NCBI RefSeq assembly: GCF_017643475.1
Contig: NZ_JAEPNI010000001.1
Location: 248,001 to 312,000, forward strand
Reading direction: 5' to 3'
Length of the DNA stretch: 64,000 nucleotides
From: Maricaulis sp.
Lineage (GTDB): Bacteria; Pseudomonadota; Alphaproteobacteria; Caulobacterales; Maricaulaceae
Shown here: positions 1 to 9,365 of the stretch, one piece after another
Layout: every line of letters begins with the position of its first letter
How positions within the stretch are numbered: the first letter of the stretch is position 1
Notes under the pieces: model-generated
What the model was told of the DNA's origin: nothing
Databases searched by the model: none
What the model saw: the letters and a program-made list of their open reading frames with translations, nothing else
Program-made: the position numbers and the translations under genes

Positions 1-1
1 C

Positions 2-280
2 GCCCACACGGCGCTCTTGCCTGAGGAGCACCGTAATGCCGGCATAGCGGCCTGGGCCAAGTCAGAGACCGACAAACACCTGGAAGCGCTGGAGCACAGC
101 GGTATCGGCAAGGGAAGCTATTTGGTGGCGGATCGTCTCACGGCGGCCGATATCTCGGTGGGATATATGCTCTACCTGCTCAAGATCATCCGCCAGTTTG
201 GCGATGCGCCGGACAGCGTGAGAGCCTATTTCCGGCGCATCACGGCCCGTGACAGCTGGAAGATCGCGAGCGCTGACTAG
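2..280 (+). CDS. Glutathione S-transferase family protein, C-terminal part (5' end outside window)
   Basis: The reading frame is already open at the window edge and ends in TAG at 278-280, so only the last ~92 residues are seen. They resemble the all-helical C-terminal domain of cytosolic GSTs: a segment with LVADRLTAADI, the conserved GST N-capping/hydrophobic-staple region, followed by a helix with YMLYLLK and an ending of the type R..ARDSWK. The glutathione-binding thioredoxin-fold domain lies upstream of the window, so substrate and class cannot be judged. The last four bases (CTAG) are shared with the stop codon of the convergent LytTR gene. Confidence 0.8.
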   Translation, partial: AHTALLPEEHRNAGIAAWAKSETDKHLEALEHSGIGKGSYLVADRLTAADISVGYMLYLLKIIRQFGDAPDSVRAYFRRITARDSWKIASAD

Positions 281-1101
281 TCAAGAACCCGACCGGACAG
301 CGCGCGATAAGCGTCATCCATGTAACGATCGGACACTGGAATTCGGCTGCCATTACTCAGCTGGACTTCGCGTATTCGGTCGCCGCGTGCCTTGGCACCC
401 GTGACCAGATTCGGATTGATCAGATGCGAGCGGTGAACGCGGACAAAACCTGCGTCCGAGAGTTTCTCTGACAGGCTGGCCATAGTGGCGCGGTGCAAGA
501 CTTCTCGCCCATCCATCAAGAGTGCGATGTAATTGCCCTGTGCGGTCGCGCCCTGGATTTGTTTGACCGGAATGAATTCGACACCGGTTGTGGATTTTAC
601 GGCAATGGCAGGTACTTGTTCCGGTGCTTCGGGCGCGATCTCTGGGCGAGGCCGCATAAGGCGGCCAGCAAGATAGTTGAACATCAACAAAAGCACGTCC
701 CATAACCAATCGCGCATCTGGAACGTCTGAATGACTTGCAGTGGGGTCGTATCGTGCATGGCCGCCAGAACGACAGCATTGAAGATACCGGAAACGGGCA
801 AGGCGATCATCGCCGAGGCAAGTGCGGTTATCACGCTTGGCAATAGCGCCTTGTTCACATCGCGAGCGCCGTAAAGGAAGATCACCGGCATCATGAACAG
901 CCAGGGCGTAAAGCCTATCGCGTAATTACGCAGGACGATCAGGAAGGCAATGTTGCGTCCGGCTCTGGCATGGTCAATGTAAGCCGAGAGCGAGAACAGA
1001 AATACAAGAATGACCCAAATACTGACCGTAGTGAGCACCAAGGTGCGGTCCGCCCGCAAACGCGGCAGATGCGGTTGAAGTGTTGAGTCAAAAATCGCCA
1101 C
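277..1101 (-). CDS. Membrane-anchored LytTR-family DNA-binding regulator
   Basis: A 274-residue protein. The N-terminal ~150 residues hold about four hydrophobic segments (near residues 22-42, 52-80, 85-115 and 130-145). The C-terminal ~100 residues form a LytTR domain, with IPVKQIQGATAQGNYIALL, the GREVLHRATMASL strand and VRVHRSHLINPNLV, all hallmarks of the family. LytTR domains bind DNA through ten beta-strands; joined to a membrane domain, they usually act as one-component regulators sensing an envelope signal. The target genes are not evident. It converges on the GST gene with shared stop codons and has a 75-bp gap to the upstream hydrolase. Confidence 0.85.
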   Translation of the reverse strand: MAIFDSTLQPHLPRLRADRTLVLTTVSIWVILVFLFSLSAYIDHARAGRNIAFLIVLRNYAIGFTPWLFMMPVIFLYGARDVNKALLPSVITALASAMIALPVSGIFNAVVLAAMHDTTPLQVIQTFQMRDWLWDVLLLMFNYLAGRLMRPRPEIAPEAPEQVPAIAVKSTTGVEFIPVKQIQGATAQGNYIALLMDGREVLHRATMASLSEKLSDAGFVRVHRSHLINPNLVTGAKARGDRIREVQLSNGSRIPVSDRYMDDAYRALSGRVLD

Positions 1102-1176
1102 GATACGTCCCTTCAGATCATTCCCGTACCTGGCCCGAGCAGGGCCACTCTAACACATTTGTCGTATCTGCAACCG

Positions 1177-1875
1177 CTAGGACAGATGTTCACGCAGAAA
1201 GGTGATCGTGCGTGAGTTCGCCAGCGCTGCGGCGTCGGTATCAAAGTGCCGCCCGCCAGTTCGTGCGAAAGCATGGTCCTTGCCGGGATAGTCGTGCACG
1301 GTAATGTCATCGCGATGATCGAAGGCCTTGTGGAGCGCGCTCTGTACGGCGGGCGGCACAAATTGGTCTCTCTCGGCGAGGTGCAACATCAGCGGATGAC
1401 TCAGATCGTCTGCCTCGGACAGGGCGCTCTCGATTCCCACGCCATAATATCCAACGCTTGCCTGTGAACTCGTTCGGCAGGCGGTGAGATAGGCCAGATA
1501 TCCGCCGAGACAGAAACCAATCGCGCCGGCCCTACCGGTGCATTCAGGGCGGTCGCGAAGCGTCTCCAGGGCGCGCTGGATATCCGCCATCCCTGCCTCG
1601 ACGTCGTATTCGCTATACAGCTTGAAGGCTTGTTGTAATTCATCATCTGTCTTGTCGGAGATCTGGATGCCCGGCTTGATACGCCAGAAAAGGTCCGGGC
1701 AAAGCGTGACAAACCCGGCGGCCGCAAACTGGTCGCAGATTCCGCGCATCACTGGGTTCACTCCGAAAATCTCCTGCAACACGATCAGTCCGGGGCCGCT
1801 CCCACTGGCTGGCAAAGCGAGATAGGCTGTGAATTCGGGCGTGTGCTCGTCGACAAGGATATCTTGACCCGGCAT
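1177..1875 (-). CDS. Dienelactone hydrolase family protein
   Basis: 232 residues, the usual length of the family. It is an alpha/beta hydrolase with a cysteine nucleophile in GFCLGG (about residue 120), the acid in LAERDQFVP and the histidine in GKDHAF, which is the Cys-Asp-His triad of dienelactone hydrolases. The N-terminal GLIVLQEIFGVN matches the conserved oxyanion/Glu region (QEIFG). Classical members open dienelactones in chloroaromatic breakdown; most chromosomal homologues have unknown cytoplasmic ester or lactone substrates. There is no aromatic degradation cluster nearby, so a general housekeeping hydrolase is the safer reading. Confidence 0.88.
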   Translation of the reverse strand: MPGQDILVDEHTPEFTAYLALPASGSGPGLIVLQEIFGVNPVMRGICDQFAAAGFVTLCPDLFWRIKPGIQISDKTDDELQQAFKLYSEYDVEAGMADIQRALETLRDRPECTGRAGAIGFCLGGYLAYLTACRTSSQASVGYYGVGIESALSEADDLSHPLMLHLAERDQFVPPAVQSALHKAFDHRDDITVHDYPGKDHAFARTGGRHFDTDAAALANSRTITFLREHLS

Positions 1876-1922
1876 GCGACCCTCCTTTTGATGTGGTGCA
1901 GGAAAACGTCTTCGAGGTGCTC

Positions 1923-2162
1923 ATGAAGGTCAATATCAATATCGAGTGTTCACCGGAGGAGGCGCGCACCTTTTTGGGCCTGCCTGATGTCACCCATCTC
2001 AATGAACGCCTGACCGAGGAAATGGTCCGACGCATGGAAGCCAATCTGGAATCCATGGAACCGGAGGCGTTGATGCGTCAGTGGACGACATTCGGTGGCC
2101 AGATGACGGATCAGTTCATGTCTTTCATGCGCCAGACGGGCGTGGACCCGAACACAAAGTAG
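1923..2162 (+). CDS. DUF6489 family protein
   Basis: A 79-residue protein beginning MKVNINIECSPEEARTFLGL. An in-frame start 30 bases further upstream exists, but homologous small proteins start at MK(V/I)NI, so the internal ATG was chosen. The sequence is a beta-type N-terminus followed by an amphipathic helix with a PDVTHLNE segment and a W..FGGQMTDQF..F region. Proteins of this type commonly lie just upstream of mnmE in Caulobacter relatives (recalled, not searched). Function is unknown; the phasin-like helical tail is only suggestive. mnmE follows 7 bp downstream, so co-transcription is likely. Confidence 0.7.
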   Translation: MKVNINIECSPEEARTFLGLPDVTHLNERLTEEMVRRMEANLESMEPEALMRQWTTFGGQMTDQFMSFMRQTGVDPNTK

Positions 2163-2169
2163 AAACATT

Positions 2170-3489
2170 GTGAAAACAACAATTTACGCTCTTTCAACTC
2201 CACCCGGCCGGTCCGGAGTGGCGGTGATACGCCTGTCCGGTGATCGGGTAGGCATGGTGCTGGACAAGCTGACCCGTGGTCGTCGTCCCGAACCGCGTCA
2301 GGCCAGCGTACGAAAGCTCTCCAACCAGGCAGGCGAAATATTTGATGAAACGCTCGTGCTCTATTTCGAAAAGCCTGCCAGCTTCACTGGCGAGGATGTG
2401 GCTGAATTGCAGGTACACGGCGGTCCGGCCGTGGTCGAGGCGACGCTCTCGGCACTGGACGAGCTGGGTTGTCTGGTGGCGCAGCCCGGAGAATTCACTC
2501 GGCGTGCGTTTGAACATGGCCGGCTTGATCTGACCGAGGCAGAGGGTCTTGCAGATCTCATTGATGCTGAGACGGAGGCGCAGCGACGCCAAGCGATCTC
2601 GCAGATGTCCGGTTCGCTCAAGGCGCTTTATGAAGGCTGGAGGAGCAAGCTGATTTCGGTGCTTGCCTCAATCGAAGGCGAGATCGACTTCCCGGATGAG
2701 GAAGACGTTCCGGACGCCCTCTCCCACCGGGCGCATCTGCCTTTGACCGAATTGATCGCCTCCATGGGAGAGCATCTTGATGACGGTCGCCGGGGTGAGC
2801 GGATACGCACCGGTTTTTCGATTGCGCTGATCGGGGCCCCGAATGCCGGCAAGTCGTCTCTGCTCAACAAGCTCGCGCGGCGCGATGCCGCGATTGTCAC
2901 AGACATTCCAGGCACGACACGGGATATTGTCGAGGTTCGGATCGTCATGGGTGGTTTCCCGGTGGTGATCTCCGACACGGCTGGTCTGCGTGAAGCGGTG
3001 GATGCTGTTGAGGCCGAAGGTGTTCGCCGCGCGCTCGATCGTGCGGTCGAAGCCGATTTGCGCATTGGCGTTGCGGATGCCCGGTCGGACGAGGAATTGC
3101 TGGACCTGCAGGAGAGGCTCCAGGACGGTGATCTTTTGGTGTTGAACAAGATGGACCTTGTCGAGAAGAAGAAGGCCGAGCGTGACGGCTATGGTCTGAG
3201 TGCGAAGTCCGGTGATGGTGTGTCCGAGCTGGAGAGGCGGATCGAAGAGATTGTCGTTGATCGCCTCTCGGCGCGAGAAATGCCAGCGCTTTCCCGTGTC
3301 CGACATCGACGCTCCGTTGAGGAAGCCGTGGACTCCCTGATCCGGGCCCGTCTCAAACTGGCAGAAGCGCCGGAACTGGCGGGTGAAGATGTTCGTCTGG
3401 CTGTTCGCTGCACGGAGGCGCTTACGGGCCGAGTGGATGTGGAGGACATCCTCGATCGGGTCTTTTCACAATTCTGTATCGGGAAGTAA
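2170..3489 (+). CDS. mnmE: tRNA uridine-5-carboxymethylaminomethyl(34) synthesis GTPase MnmE (TrmE)
   Basis: 439 residues with a GTG start. MnmE is the GTPase partner of MnmG; together they modify U34 in the wobble position of several tRNAs. Visible: the N-terminal folate-binding domain with PPGRSGVAVIRLSG, and a central helical domain carrying the inserted G domain with G1 GAPNAGKSS (residues 222-230), G2 GTTRD, G3 DTAGL and G4 NKMD. The C-terminus is the diagnostic FCIGK, whose cysteine is catalytically required. The partner mnmG lies downstream after a short gap containing parS, as in many alphaproteobacterial origin regions. Confidence 0.97.
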   Translation: MKTTIYALSTPPGRSGVAVIRLSGDRVGMVLDKLTRGRRPEPRQASVRKLSNQAGEIFDETLVLYFEKPASFTGEDVAELQVHGGPAVVEATLSALDELGCLVAQPGEFTRRAFEHGRLDLTEAEGLADLIDAETEAQRRQAISQMSGSLKALYEGWRSKLISVLASIEGEIDFPDEEDVPDALSHRAHLPLTELIASMGEHLDDGRRGERIRTGFSIALIGAPNAGKSSLLNKLARRDAAIVTDIPGTTRDIVEVRIVMGGFPVVISDTAGLREAVDAVEAEGVRRALDRAVEADLRIGVADARSDEELLDLQERLQDGDLLVLNKMDLVEKKKAERDGYGLSAKSGDGVSELERRIEEIVVDRLSAREMPALSRVRHRRSVEEAVDSLIRARLKLAEAPELAGEDVRLAVRCTEALTGRVDVEDILDRVFSQFCIGK

Positions 3490-3503
3490 TAACTCTATCG
3501 CGA

Positions 3504-3519
3504 TGTTTCACGTGAAACA
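3504..3519. other. parS: parS centromere site (intergenic)
   Basis: TGTTTCACGTGAAACA is a perfect 16-bp palindrome identical to the bacterial parS consensus that ParB binds. It lies 15 bp after mnmE and about 80 bp before mnmG, and parAB are encoded about 2.5 kb away. ParB loads at such sites and spreads, and ParA then moves the origin region to the cell pole. Confidence 0.95.
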
Positions 3520-3600
3520 CCGCCCGCTTCGCTCGACTCCCTCGCTCCGACGCATTATGTAGTGCGCCCTTTCTTTCATGGCGGAACAGGCTGCGTGGCG

Positions 3601-5463
3601 ATGACTTCGTGGGATGTGATCATTATCGGTGGTGGGCATGCGGGCTGTGAGGCTGCGGCAGCGTCGGCGCGCGCGGGTGCCCGAACCTTGCTGCTCACTC
3701 ACAAGCTGGAAACCATTGGCGAGATGTCGTGTAACCCGGCTATCGGCGGTCTCGGCAAGGGACATCTTGTTCGTGAGATCGACGCCTTGGACGGGATTAT
3801 GGGACGGATCGCTGATGCTTCCGGGATCCAGTACCGTCTGCTTAACCGCTCGAAGGGCCCGGCCGTTCGGGGCCCGCGCACTCAATCTGATCGTAAACTC
3901 TACCGCGAAGCCATGCAGATGGAATTGGCCGAGACAGAAGGCCTCGATATCCAGGCAGCAGCCGTCGAGGACTTGGTCGTGGAGAACGGTGTAGTTGCAG
4001 GCGTGATCGACTCGTCGGGCAAGGAATACAAGGCGCCGGCTGTTGTTCTGACCACTGGCACCTTCCTCAAGGGTCTCATCCATATTGGCGAGAAACGCAT
4101 CCCCGCCGGCCGCGTGGATGAAGCACCTGCGATCGGCCTGTCGGACCGTCTCTATGATCTGAAGCTGGAGATGGGGCGCCTGAAAACCGGTACGCCTGCC
4201 CGGTTGCGCAAGTCCTCCATTGACTGGGACGCGCTGGAGCAACAGCCGGCAGATGCCGAGCCCGTGGCCTTCTCTTTTCTCACGGATGAGATCGAAGTTC
4301 CCCAGATCAGCTGTGCGGTCACTCGGACGACGGAAGAAACTCACGCGATTATTTCCGAGAATATCGACAAGTCTGCGGTTTATAGCGGAGCGATTGCAGG
4401 TCGAGGGCCAAGATATTGTCCATCGATCGAGGACAAGGTTCACAGGTTTGCAGATCGCAGCAATCACCAGATTTTCTTGGAACCAGAGGGTCTGGATGAT
4501 GACACCGTCTATCCAAACGGTATTTCCTCCTCTCTGCCCGAGGACGTTCAGGATGCCTTTCTGCGGACTATTCCTGGTCTCGCGAATGTTGAGGTGATCC
4601 GCTACGGATATGCCATCGAGTATGATTATGTGGATCCCCGCGAGCTTGATGAAACGCTGCAGGTTCGCAAAGTTCCCGGCCTTTGGCTGGCGGGACAGAT
4701 CAATGGCACGACCGGATATGAGGAAGCGGCGGCCCAGGGGCTGATGGCGGGTCTGAATGCTGCCTTTGCCGCGAGCGGACGCGAACGTTTCATCCTGTCA
4801 CGGTCTGAAGCCTATATTGGCGTGATGATCGACGATCTTGTTACGCGCGGCGTATCCGAGCCGTATCGCATGTTCACCTCGCGTGCCGAGTATCGGCTGA
4901 CGCTGCGTTCTGATAACGCCGATCAACGCCTCACGCAGATCGCTATCGATCGGGGTTTTGCCGGGGAAGTCCGCAAGACAGCCTATGCGGACAAGTTGAG
5001 GGCTCTGGAGGCGGCTCGGACGATGGCGCGCTCGCTGCAGCTCTCCCCGCAAGAAGCCAAGAAACACGGTCTATCGGTAAATCAGGATGGCAAACGTCGG
5101 GACGTTTTTGCCTTGCTTGCCTACCCGGATATTCACTGGGAAAACCTTGTTTCCATCTGGCCGCAGCTGGACACCCTGGACAAGGCTATTCGCGAACAGA
5201 TCGAGATTGATGCGCTTTATGCCGGCTATCTGGAGCGGCAGCAGGCGGATATTACGGCTTTCCGACGGGATGAGGCGGTGCAGATCCCGGTTGCCTTCGA
5301 TTATGACCTTGTTGGTGGTCTGTCGAATGAGGCCAAGGAGAAGCTGAAGGCGACGCGGCCATCGACGCTCGGCCAGGCCGCGCGTGTCGAGGGCGTGACG
5401 CCGGGTGCGCTTACGGCAGTCCTTGCTCATATCAAGCGTCAGCAGAAGGCAGCCAGCGCATGA
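3601..5463 (+). CDS. mnmG: tRNA uridine-5-carboxymethylaminomethyl(34) synthesis enzyme MnmG (GidA)
   Basis: 620 residues from the chosen ATG ([15 protein letters not shown]). A GTG 39 bases upstream is in frame, but the Rossmann motif normally starts within about ten residues of the N-terminus. MnmG is the FAD/NADH-dependent half of the MnmEG complex. Visible: the dinucleotide-binding [10 protein letters not shown], the signature [20 protein letters not shown], a [17 protein letters not shown] motif, and [15 protein letters not shown] in the tRNA-binding region. Both GidA family signatures are intact. The gene overlaps rsmG by ATGA, so the two are translationally coupled. Confidence 0.97.
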   Translation: MTSWDVIIIGGGHAGCEAAAASARAGARTLLLTHKLETIGEMSCNPAIGGLGKGHLVREIDALDGIMGRIADASGIQYRLLNRSKGPAVRGPRTQSDRKLYREAMQMELAETEGLDIQAAAVEDLVVENGVVAGVIDSSGKEYKAPAVVLTTGTFLKGLIHIGEKRIPAGRVDEAPAIGLSDRLYDLKLEMGRLKTGTPARLRKSSIDWDALEQQPADAEPVAFSFLTDEIEVPQISCAVTRTTEETHAIISENIDKSAVYSGAIAGRGPRYCPSIEDKVHRFADRSNHQIFLEPEGLDDDTVYPNGISSSLPEDVQDAFLRTIPGLANVEVIRYGYAIEYDYVDPRELDETLQVRKVPGLWLAGQINGTTGYEEAAAQGLMAGLNAAFAASGRERFILSRSEAYIGVMIDDLVTRGVSEPYRMFTSRAEYRLTLRSDNADQRLTQIAIDRGFAGEVRKTAYADKLRALEAARTMARSLQLSPQEAKKHGLSVNQDGKRRDVFALLAYPDIHWENLVSIWPQLDTLDKAIREQIEIDALYAGYLERQQADITAFRRDEAVQIPVAFDYDLVGGLSNEAKEKLKATRPSTLGQAARVEGVTPGALTAVLAHIKRQQKAASA

Positions 5464-6083
5464 CTAGTGAAGAGTTTGCGAGGATCACCGGTGTTTCACG
5501 TGAAACACTGGAGGGTTTCGAGACCTGGCATAGACTTCTCGAAGAAACGAATGCTCACACCAATCTCGTGGGTCGCTCAACGCTGGCCGATTTCTGGGAG
5601 CGTCATGCGCTGGACAGTTATCAGCTCTGGGATCACATCCCGCACGGTTCGCGCCGTTTTGCAGACCTGGGTGCAGGCGCAGGTTTTCCGGGCATAGCGC
5701 TTGCTCTGGGTCTCAAGGACAAGAGCCTGGATGGTCAGGTTCTGATGATCGATTCCGTGGGGAAAAAGGTCGCTTTTCTCAAGAAGGTCATCGCGGAAAC
5801 AGGCATCCCGGCCGAGGCGAGATCGATTCGAGTGGAAGCGCTGGACCCGGATACTGTGGTTGATGTTGTTACCGCGCGCGCCTTTGCCCCACTTCATAAA
5901 TTATTGGGATACGCGCATCCCTTGTTGAAAAAAGGGGCAGTAGGGCTCTTATTCAAGGGTCGGCGCTTCGAGGAAGAATTGACCGAGGCGCGGAAAAACT
6001 GGACATTCGAGGTCGAAGTTATACCCAGTCGTACCAGCGATGGGGTGATCCTCCGGATAGAAGAGGTCAAGCGTGTCAGATAA
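5460..6083 (+). CDS. rsmG: 16S rRNA (guanine(527)-N7)-methyltransferase RsmG (GidB)
   Basis: 207 residues, normal for the family. RsmG methylates N7 of G527 in 16S rRNA; loss can give low-level streptomycin resistance. The SAM-binding Rossmann motif is [17 protein letters not shown], followed by the acidic second strand [14 protein letters not shown] and [10 protein letters not shown]. The N-terminal stretch VSRETLEG is encoded by a perfect parS sequence, so codon choice here is constrained by ParB binding. The start overlaps the mnmG stop (ATGA), and the 3' end overlaps the GTG start of parA by 11 bp. Confidence 0.96.
   Translation: MTSEEFARITGVSRETLEGFETWHRLLEETNAHTNLVGRSTLADFWERHALDSYQLWDHIPHGSRRFADLGAGAGFPGIALALGLKDKSLDGQVLMIDSVGKKVAFLKKVIAETGIPAEARSIRVEALDPDTVVDVVTARAFAPLHKLLGYAHPLLKKGAVGLLFKGRRFEEELTEARKNWTFEVEVIPSRTSDGVILRIEEVKRVR
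5492..5507. other. parS: parS centromere site inside rsmG
   Basis: The same perfect palindrome as the intergenic site, here within codons 11-16 of rsmG (18 bp if the flanking G/C pair is counted). It encodes part of VSRET. A parS embedded in the 5' part of rsmG is known from several bacterial origin regions. Confidence 0.95.
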
Positions 6084-6912
6084 TCACCTGCGCAGCAGCG
6101 CTCCCCGCGTGATTTCCGTCGCCAACCAGAAGGGCGGCGTTGGCAAGACCACAACCGCAATAAATCTCGGAACGGCCCTCGCCGCAATCAAGCAACGCGT
6201 GGTGATTATTGACCTGGATCCCCAGGGAAATGCCTCGACTGGACTGGGTGTTCCGCCTGCTGACAGACAGGTGACAGCCTTTGATATCCTGGTCGGCGAC
6301 GAACCGCTCCAGAACGCCCTCACCAAGACGGTCGTTCCCGGGCTTCAGATCGTTCCATCTGACGTGCTTTTGTCCGGTGCCGAGCTGGAGCTGGCCAATG
6401 ACAATCGTCGGTCATACCGGTTGAAGCGCGCGATAGAGAATTATGCCGCAGATGCTCATCGTGACGGCATAGACTACATACTGATTGATTGTCCGCCTTC
6501 TCTGAACGTGCTCACGGTCAATGCCCTGACAGCTTCGGATTCCATCCTGGTGCCGCTCCAGTGTGAATTCTTTGCCCTTGAGGGCCTCACCCAATTGCTC
6601 AAGACGGTAGAGCGCGTGCGCGGTCATCTGAACGCCAAACTGGATATCCAGGGCCTGGTTCTGACCATGTATGACAGCCGCAACAATCTCTCTGCAGAGG
6701 TCGCGGCAGATGTACGCGAGCATTTCGGTGACAAGGTCTACAAGACCGTGATACCGCGCAATGTCCGTGTCTCCGAAGCGCCGTCCATGGGCAAACCGGT
6801 CTTGCTCTACGATCTCAGTTGTGCGGGCTCCAAGGCTTATGTCGCGCTGGCCAAGGAAGTCGTTCGCCAGGAGCGCAAGAGAAAATCTGAACAGGAAAGT
6901 GAAGTCGCATGA
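6073..6912 (+). CDS. parA: Chromosome-partitioning ATPase ParA
   Basis: 279 residues with a GTG start overlapping rsmG. A deviant-Walker-A ATPase (KGGVGKTT, near residue 19) with Walker A' [12 protein letters not shown] and Walker [12 protein letters not shown]. This length, without a DNA-binding N-terminal extension, is the chromosomal Soj/ParA type. ATP-bound ParA dimers coat the nucleoid, and ParB-parS complexes stimulate hydrolysis and are pulled along the gradient. In Caulobacter relatives it is essential for polar origin movement and cytokinesis. The stop overlaps the parB start (ATGA), so the two are made as one unit. Confidence 0.97.
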   Translation: MSDNHLRSSAPRVISVANQKGGVGKTTTAINLGTALAAIKQRVVIIDLDPQGNASTGLGVPPADRQVTAFDILVGDEPLQNALTKTVVPGLQIVPSDVLLSGAELELANDNRRSYRLKRAIENYAADAHRDGIDYILIDCPPSLNVLTVNALTASDSILVPLQCEFFALEGLTQLLKTVERVRGHLNAKLDIQGLVLTMYDSRNNLSAEVAADVREHFGDKVYKTVIPRNVRVSEAPSMGKPVLLYDLSCAGSKAYVALAKEVVRQERKRKSEQESEVA

Positions 6913-7820
6913 GTCCCGCCGAAAAGAACAAGCGCCTCGGGCGCGGTCTGTCAGCTCTGCTCGGAGAGACCCAGGAAGAGACTTTTGAAAGTAGTGAAAC
7001 CGGTACGACCGGGTCGGACCGCCCACGCGGCGTCACCGAAATTTCCATCGATCTCATCCAGCCCAATCCGGATCAGCCCCGCAAGACGATGGTCGAGGCA
7101 GAACTTGCTGCCCTGGCGGAGTCCATTGCGGAAAAGGGAGTGGTCCAGCCTATTCTTGTGCGCCCGGTCGATGGTGGTACGAGGTATGAAATCGTAGCAG
7201 GCGAACGTCGCTGGCGCGCCGCCCAGCGTGCCCGTCTGCATGAAATTCCGGCACTCGTTCGAGAGTTGACGGACCGTGAGACGCTGGAAATCGGCATTGT
7301 CGAAAACGTTCAGCGCGCAGACCTCAACCCGATTGAAGAAGCGCAATCCTATCGCCAGCTGATCGATCGTTTCGGTCATACCCAGGAAGATGTCGCGCAG
7401 GCCGTGGCCAAGAGCCGATCGCATATCGCCAACATGATGCGCCTGTTGAACCTGCCTGGCGGGATCCAGAAATATGTGGCGGACGGTCAATTGTCTGCTG
7501 GCCATGCCCGGGCGATCGCAACGGCTCCCAATGCCCAAGAGCTGGCGGACGAGATTATCGCTCGCGGTTTGTCTGTGCGTGAGGCAGAGCGCCTGGCAAA
7601 GGGCGTCGCAGCGCCGGAGAAAAAGTCTCGCGGCAAGTCAAACGGAGCGGGAGAGGATAAGGACGCAGACACCCGCGCACTTGAAGCCGACATAATGTCT
7701 CGTCTTGGATTGTCGGTGGACATTCGGCACGGCGCCAAGGGCGGTGAAATTCGTGTACACTACCAGACATTGGAACAGCTGGATGATGTGTGTCGTCGGT
7801 TGAGTGGCGGATCGGTTTAG
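6909..7820 (+). CDS. parB: Chromosome-partitioning protein ParB
   Basis: 303 residues. The N-terminus carries the typical LGRGLSALLG, thought to contact ParA. Next come the ParB/Srx CTP-binding domain (ISIDLIQPNPDQPRK through VAGERRWRAAQ, about residues 40-105), the helix-turn-helix that reads parS (TQEDVAQAVAKSRSHIANMMRLL), and a C-terminal dimerisation domain with IRVHYQTLEQLDDV. A charged linker near residues 235-255 separates the last two. It converges on holA with a 4-bp shared-stop overlap. A GC-rich 8-bp hairpin just downstream (7820-7839) lacks a U-run. Confidence 0.97.
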   Translation: MSPAEKNKRLGRGLSALLGETQEETFESSETGTTGSDRPRGVTEISIDLIQPNPDQPRKTMVEAELAALAESIAEKGVVQPILVRPVDGGTRYEIVAGERRWRAAQRARLHEIPALVRELTDRETLEIGIVENVQRADLNPIEEAQSYRQLIDRFGHTQEDVAQAVAKSRSHIANMMRLLNLPGGIQKYVADGQLSAGHARAIATAPNAQELADEIIARGLSVREAERLAKGVAAPEKKSRGKSNGAGEDKDADTRALEADIMSRLGLSVDIRHGAKGGEIRVHYQTLEQLDDVCRRLSGGSV

Positions 7821-8869
7821 CGTCGCGCTCTCGCGGCGCCACGTGCCAGTCGAAGCACCAGATCCCCGGTCAGGGCTTCTGAGGGGCTTCCAGAACGCTT
7901 GATTTGACGTTCAAGGTCGAAAGCCAGCTCCCGCGCGGCGTCCAGCCTCCGCCCCTGCCAGAAACCCATTTGTCGTTTAAATTGAGCAGCTTGTGGACCG
8001 AACCGTGGCGCTCCGGATCGCGCGATTGCGCCATCATTTCCGCCGTTGGCGTGCGCAATTCCAAATTGATCCAAACGGCGCTGTATCGCCCGCAAAACCG
8101 CAACCGGGCTGACACCAGCACTCATCGCACGCGCATAACTTGAATCCAGTGAATTGAGATCACCGTCAAAGAGCGGTCCGATAACTGCATCCAGCGCACT
8201 ATCGCCATGGTCGGCGGCGACAGCATCTACATCTTCTGCGCGAACCAGGTCATCGCCTTCCTGGCGCTGGTCGCGAAGACCCTTGTAGAGGATGAGTTTC
8301 TCGATTTCATTTCGAGCCATTGCCCGGTCGCCCTCAAGCTTGGGCAGCCAGCTGGCCCTTGCATCGGTATCAAGGCTCAAACCTTCCGTACGCAACATTT
8401 CGTCAGCGAGATCGCCCAGCGATTGTGAATTGTCGGCGTAACAGGCAATCGCCCCAGCCCGTTTGGCTGGTTCAAACGCCTTGCGGAGCTTTCCCCGCGG
8501 GGTTAGATCGCCGGATTCCACGACCAGTCGAGCCTCGAAGTCTTGCCCGGCTTCGATCTGGCCCAGCACATCGAGAACCGGGCCGCTGCCAGTCTCACCG
8601 CTGAGACGGACCCGCACCAGACGAGCACCGCCCGTCAGTGACATTGCGGCCATGGCATCAGCGAGACTGGCGGGGTCAGCCTTTAGGTCTTCTTCTGTCA
8701 ATTGAGTGAGGGCGAATGGATCGTCCGGGTCCTCGAGCAGGTTTTTCGTCAGCCCGTCCGCACGCTCATGCGCCAGACCCCGGTCCGGTCCGAAAACAAG
8801 GAAGGCCGTATAAGAGGGGTCAGGTCGGGCGACCTGTCGATCAGCATCGCGTGGTGCGATCTTTACCAA
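7817..8869 (-). CDS. holA: DNA polymerase III subunit delta
   Basis: 350 residues. HolA is the wrench subunit of the clamp loader that opens the beta sliding clamp. Recognisable features are the N-terminal P-loop-like strand FLVFGPDRGLAHERAD, the LVRVRLSGE strand, and the helix-rich C-terminal collar domain with DLGSL-type segments and PFRFGPQAAQFKRQMGFW-like residues near the end. Family similarity is diffuse, but the lptE-holA adjacency beside leuS and parB is a standard alphaproteobacterial arrangement. The start overlaps the 3' end of lptE by 7 bp. Confidence 0.9.
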   Translation of the reverse strand: MVKIAPRDADRQVARPDPSYTAFLVFGPDRGLAHERADGLTKNLLEDPDDPFALTQLTEEDLKADPASLADAMAAMSLTGGARLVRVRLSGETGSGPVLDVLGQIEAGQDFEARLVVESGDLTPRGKLRKAFEPAKRAGAIACYADNSQSLGDLADEMLRTEGLSLDTDARASWLPKLEGDRAMARNEIEKLILYKGLRDQRQEGDDLVRAEDVDAVAADHGDSALDAVIGPLFDGDLNSLDSSYARAMSAGVSPVAVLRAIQRRLDQFGIAHANGGNDGAIARSGAPRFGPQAAQFKRQMGFWQGRRLDAARELAFDLERQIKRSGSPSEALTGDLVLRLARGAARARR

Positions 8870-9360
8870 AGCTCACTGTTCCTTGCGGCGCGAGCAAGTT
8901 GCATGGTGATGCGTTCAGCCACTTCACCTGCGGCCCTTTCCTCCGCGTCCAAACGCGCTGCCTGAGTGGCGTAGGCTTCGTTGGACGCATTGTAGGACGC
9001 TTCAGTGGAGACCTGGCCGGCGAAAACGACGTTGCCGCTACCAGAATTGACGACCTCGTAGGAGACCCTGAGCTGGACAGCATACCGTACAGCAATAGCT
9101 TCGGCGCCAATGCCGAGTCCAAGAACATTCGTGGTGCTTTGTGTGCGTAGAGTCAGCGGTCCGGTCGCCGCTCGCGCACCCATGGTATCGAGAAGCGCTT
9201 CCTGGAGCAGAAAGTCGATACGTTCCTCGCCCGTCTCGATCCGAACGTCTTCGAGGCCGCGTGCTGCGCTGCCTGCTCCATACATGGGTGTGAACCCGCA
9301 GGCTGAGAGGCCAAGCGTCAGGCTCAAAACAAGGACGGCAGCGAAACGACGACCACTCAT
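8863..9360 (-). CDS. lptE: LPS-assembly lipoprotein LptE
   Basis: 165 residues with a lipoprotein signal peptide. A basic start (MSGRR) and hydrophobic core lead to the lipobox LSAC with the acylated cysteine at residue 21, followed by GFTPMYG, the usual start of mature alphaproteobacterial LptE. The protein plugs the LptD barrel and helps insert lipopolysaccharide into the outer leaflet. It sits 5 bp after leuS and overlaps holA, so leuS-lptE-holA form one operon. Confidence 0.92.
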   Translation of the reverse strand: MSGRRFAAVLVLSLTLGLSACGFTPMYGAGSAARGLEDVRIETGEERIDFLLQEALLDTMGARAATGPLTLRTQSTTNVLGLGIGAEAIAVRYAVQLRVSYEVVNSGSGNVVFAGQVSTEASYNASNEAYATQAARLDAEERAAGEVAERITMQLARAARNSELW

Positions 9361-9365
9361 GAGAA

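Noticed and set aside
7820-7839. Hairpin after parB as an intrinsic terminator
   Set aside because: Eight base pairs with a G-U and CTCT loop, but no U-run on either strand.
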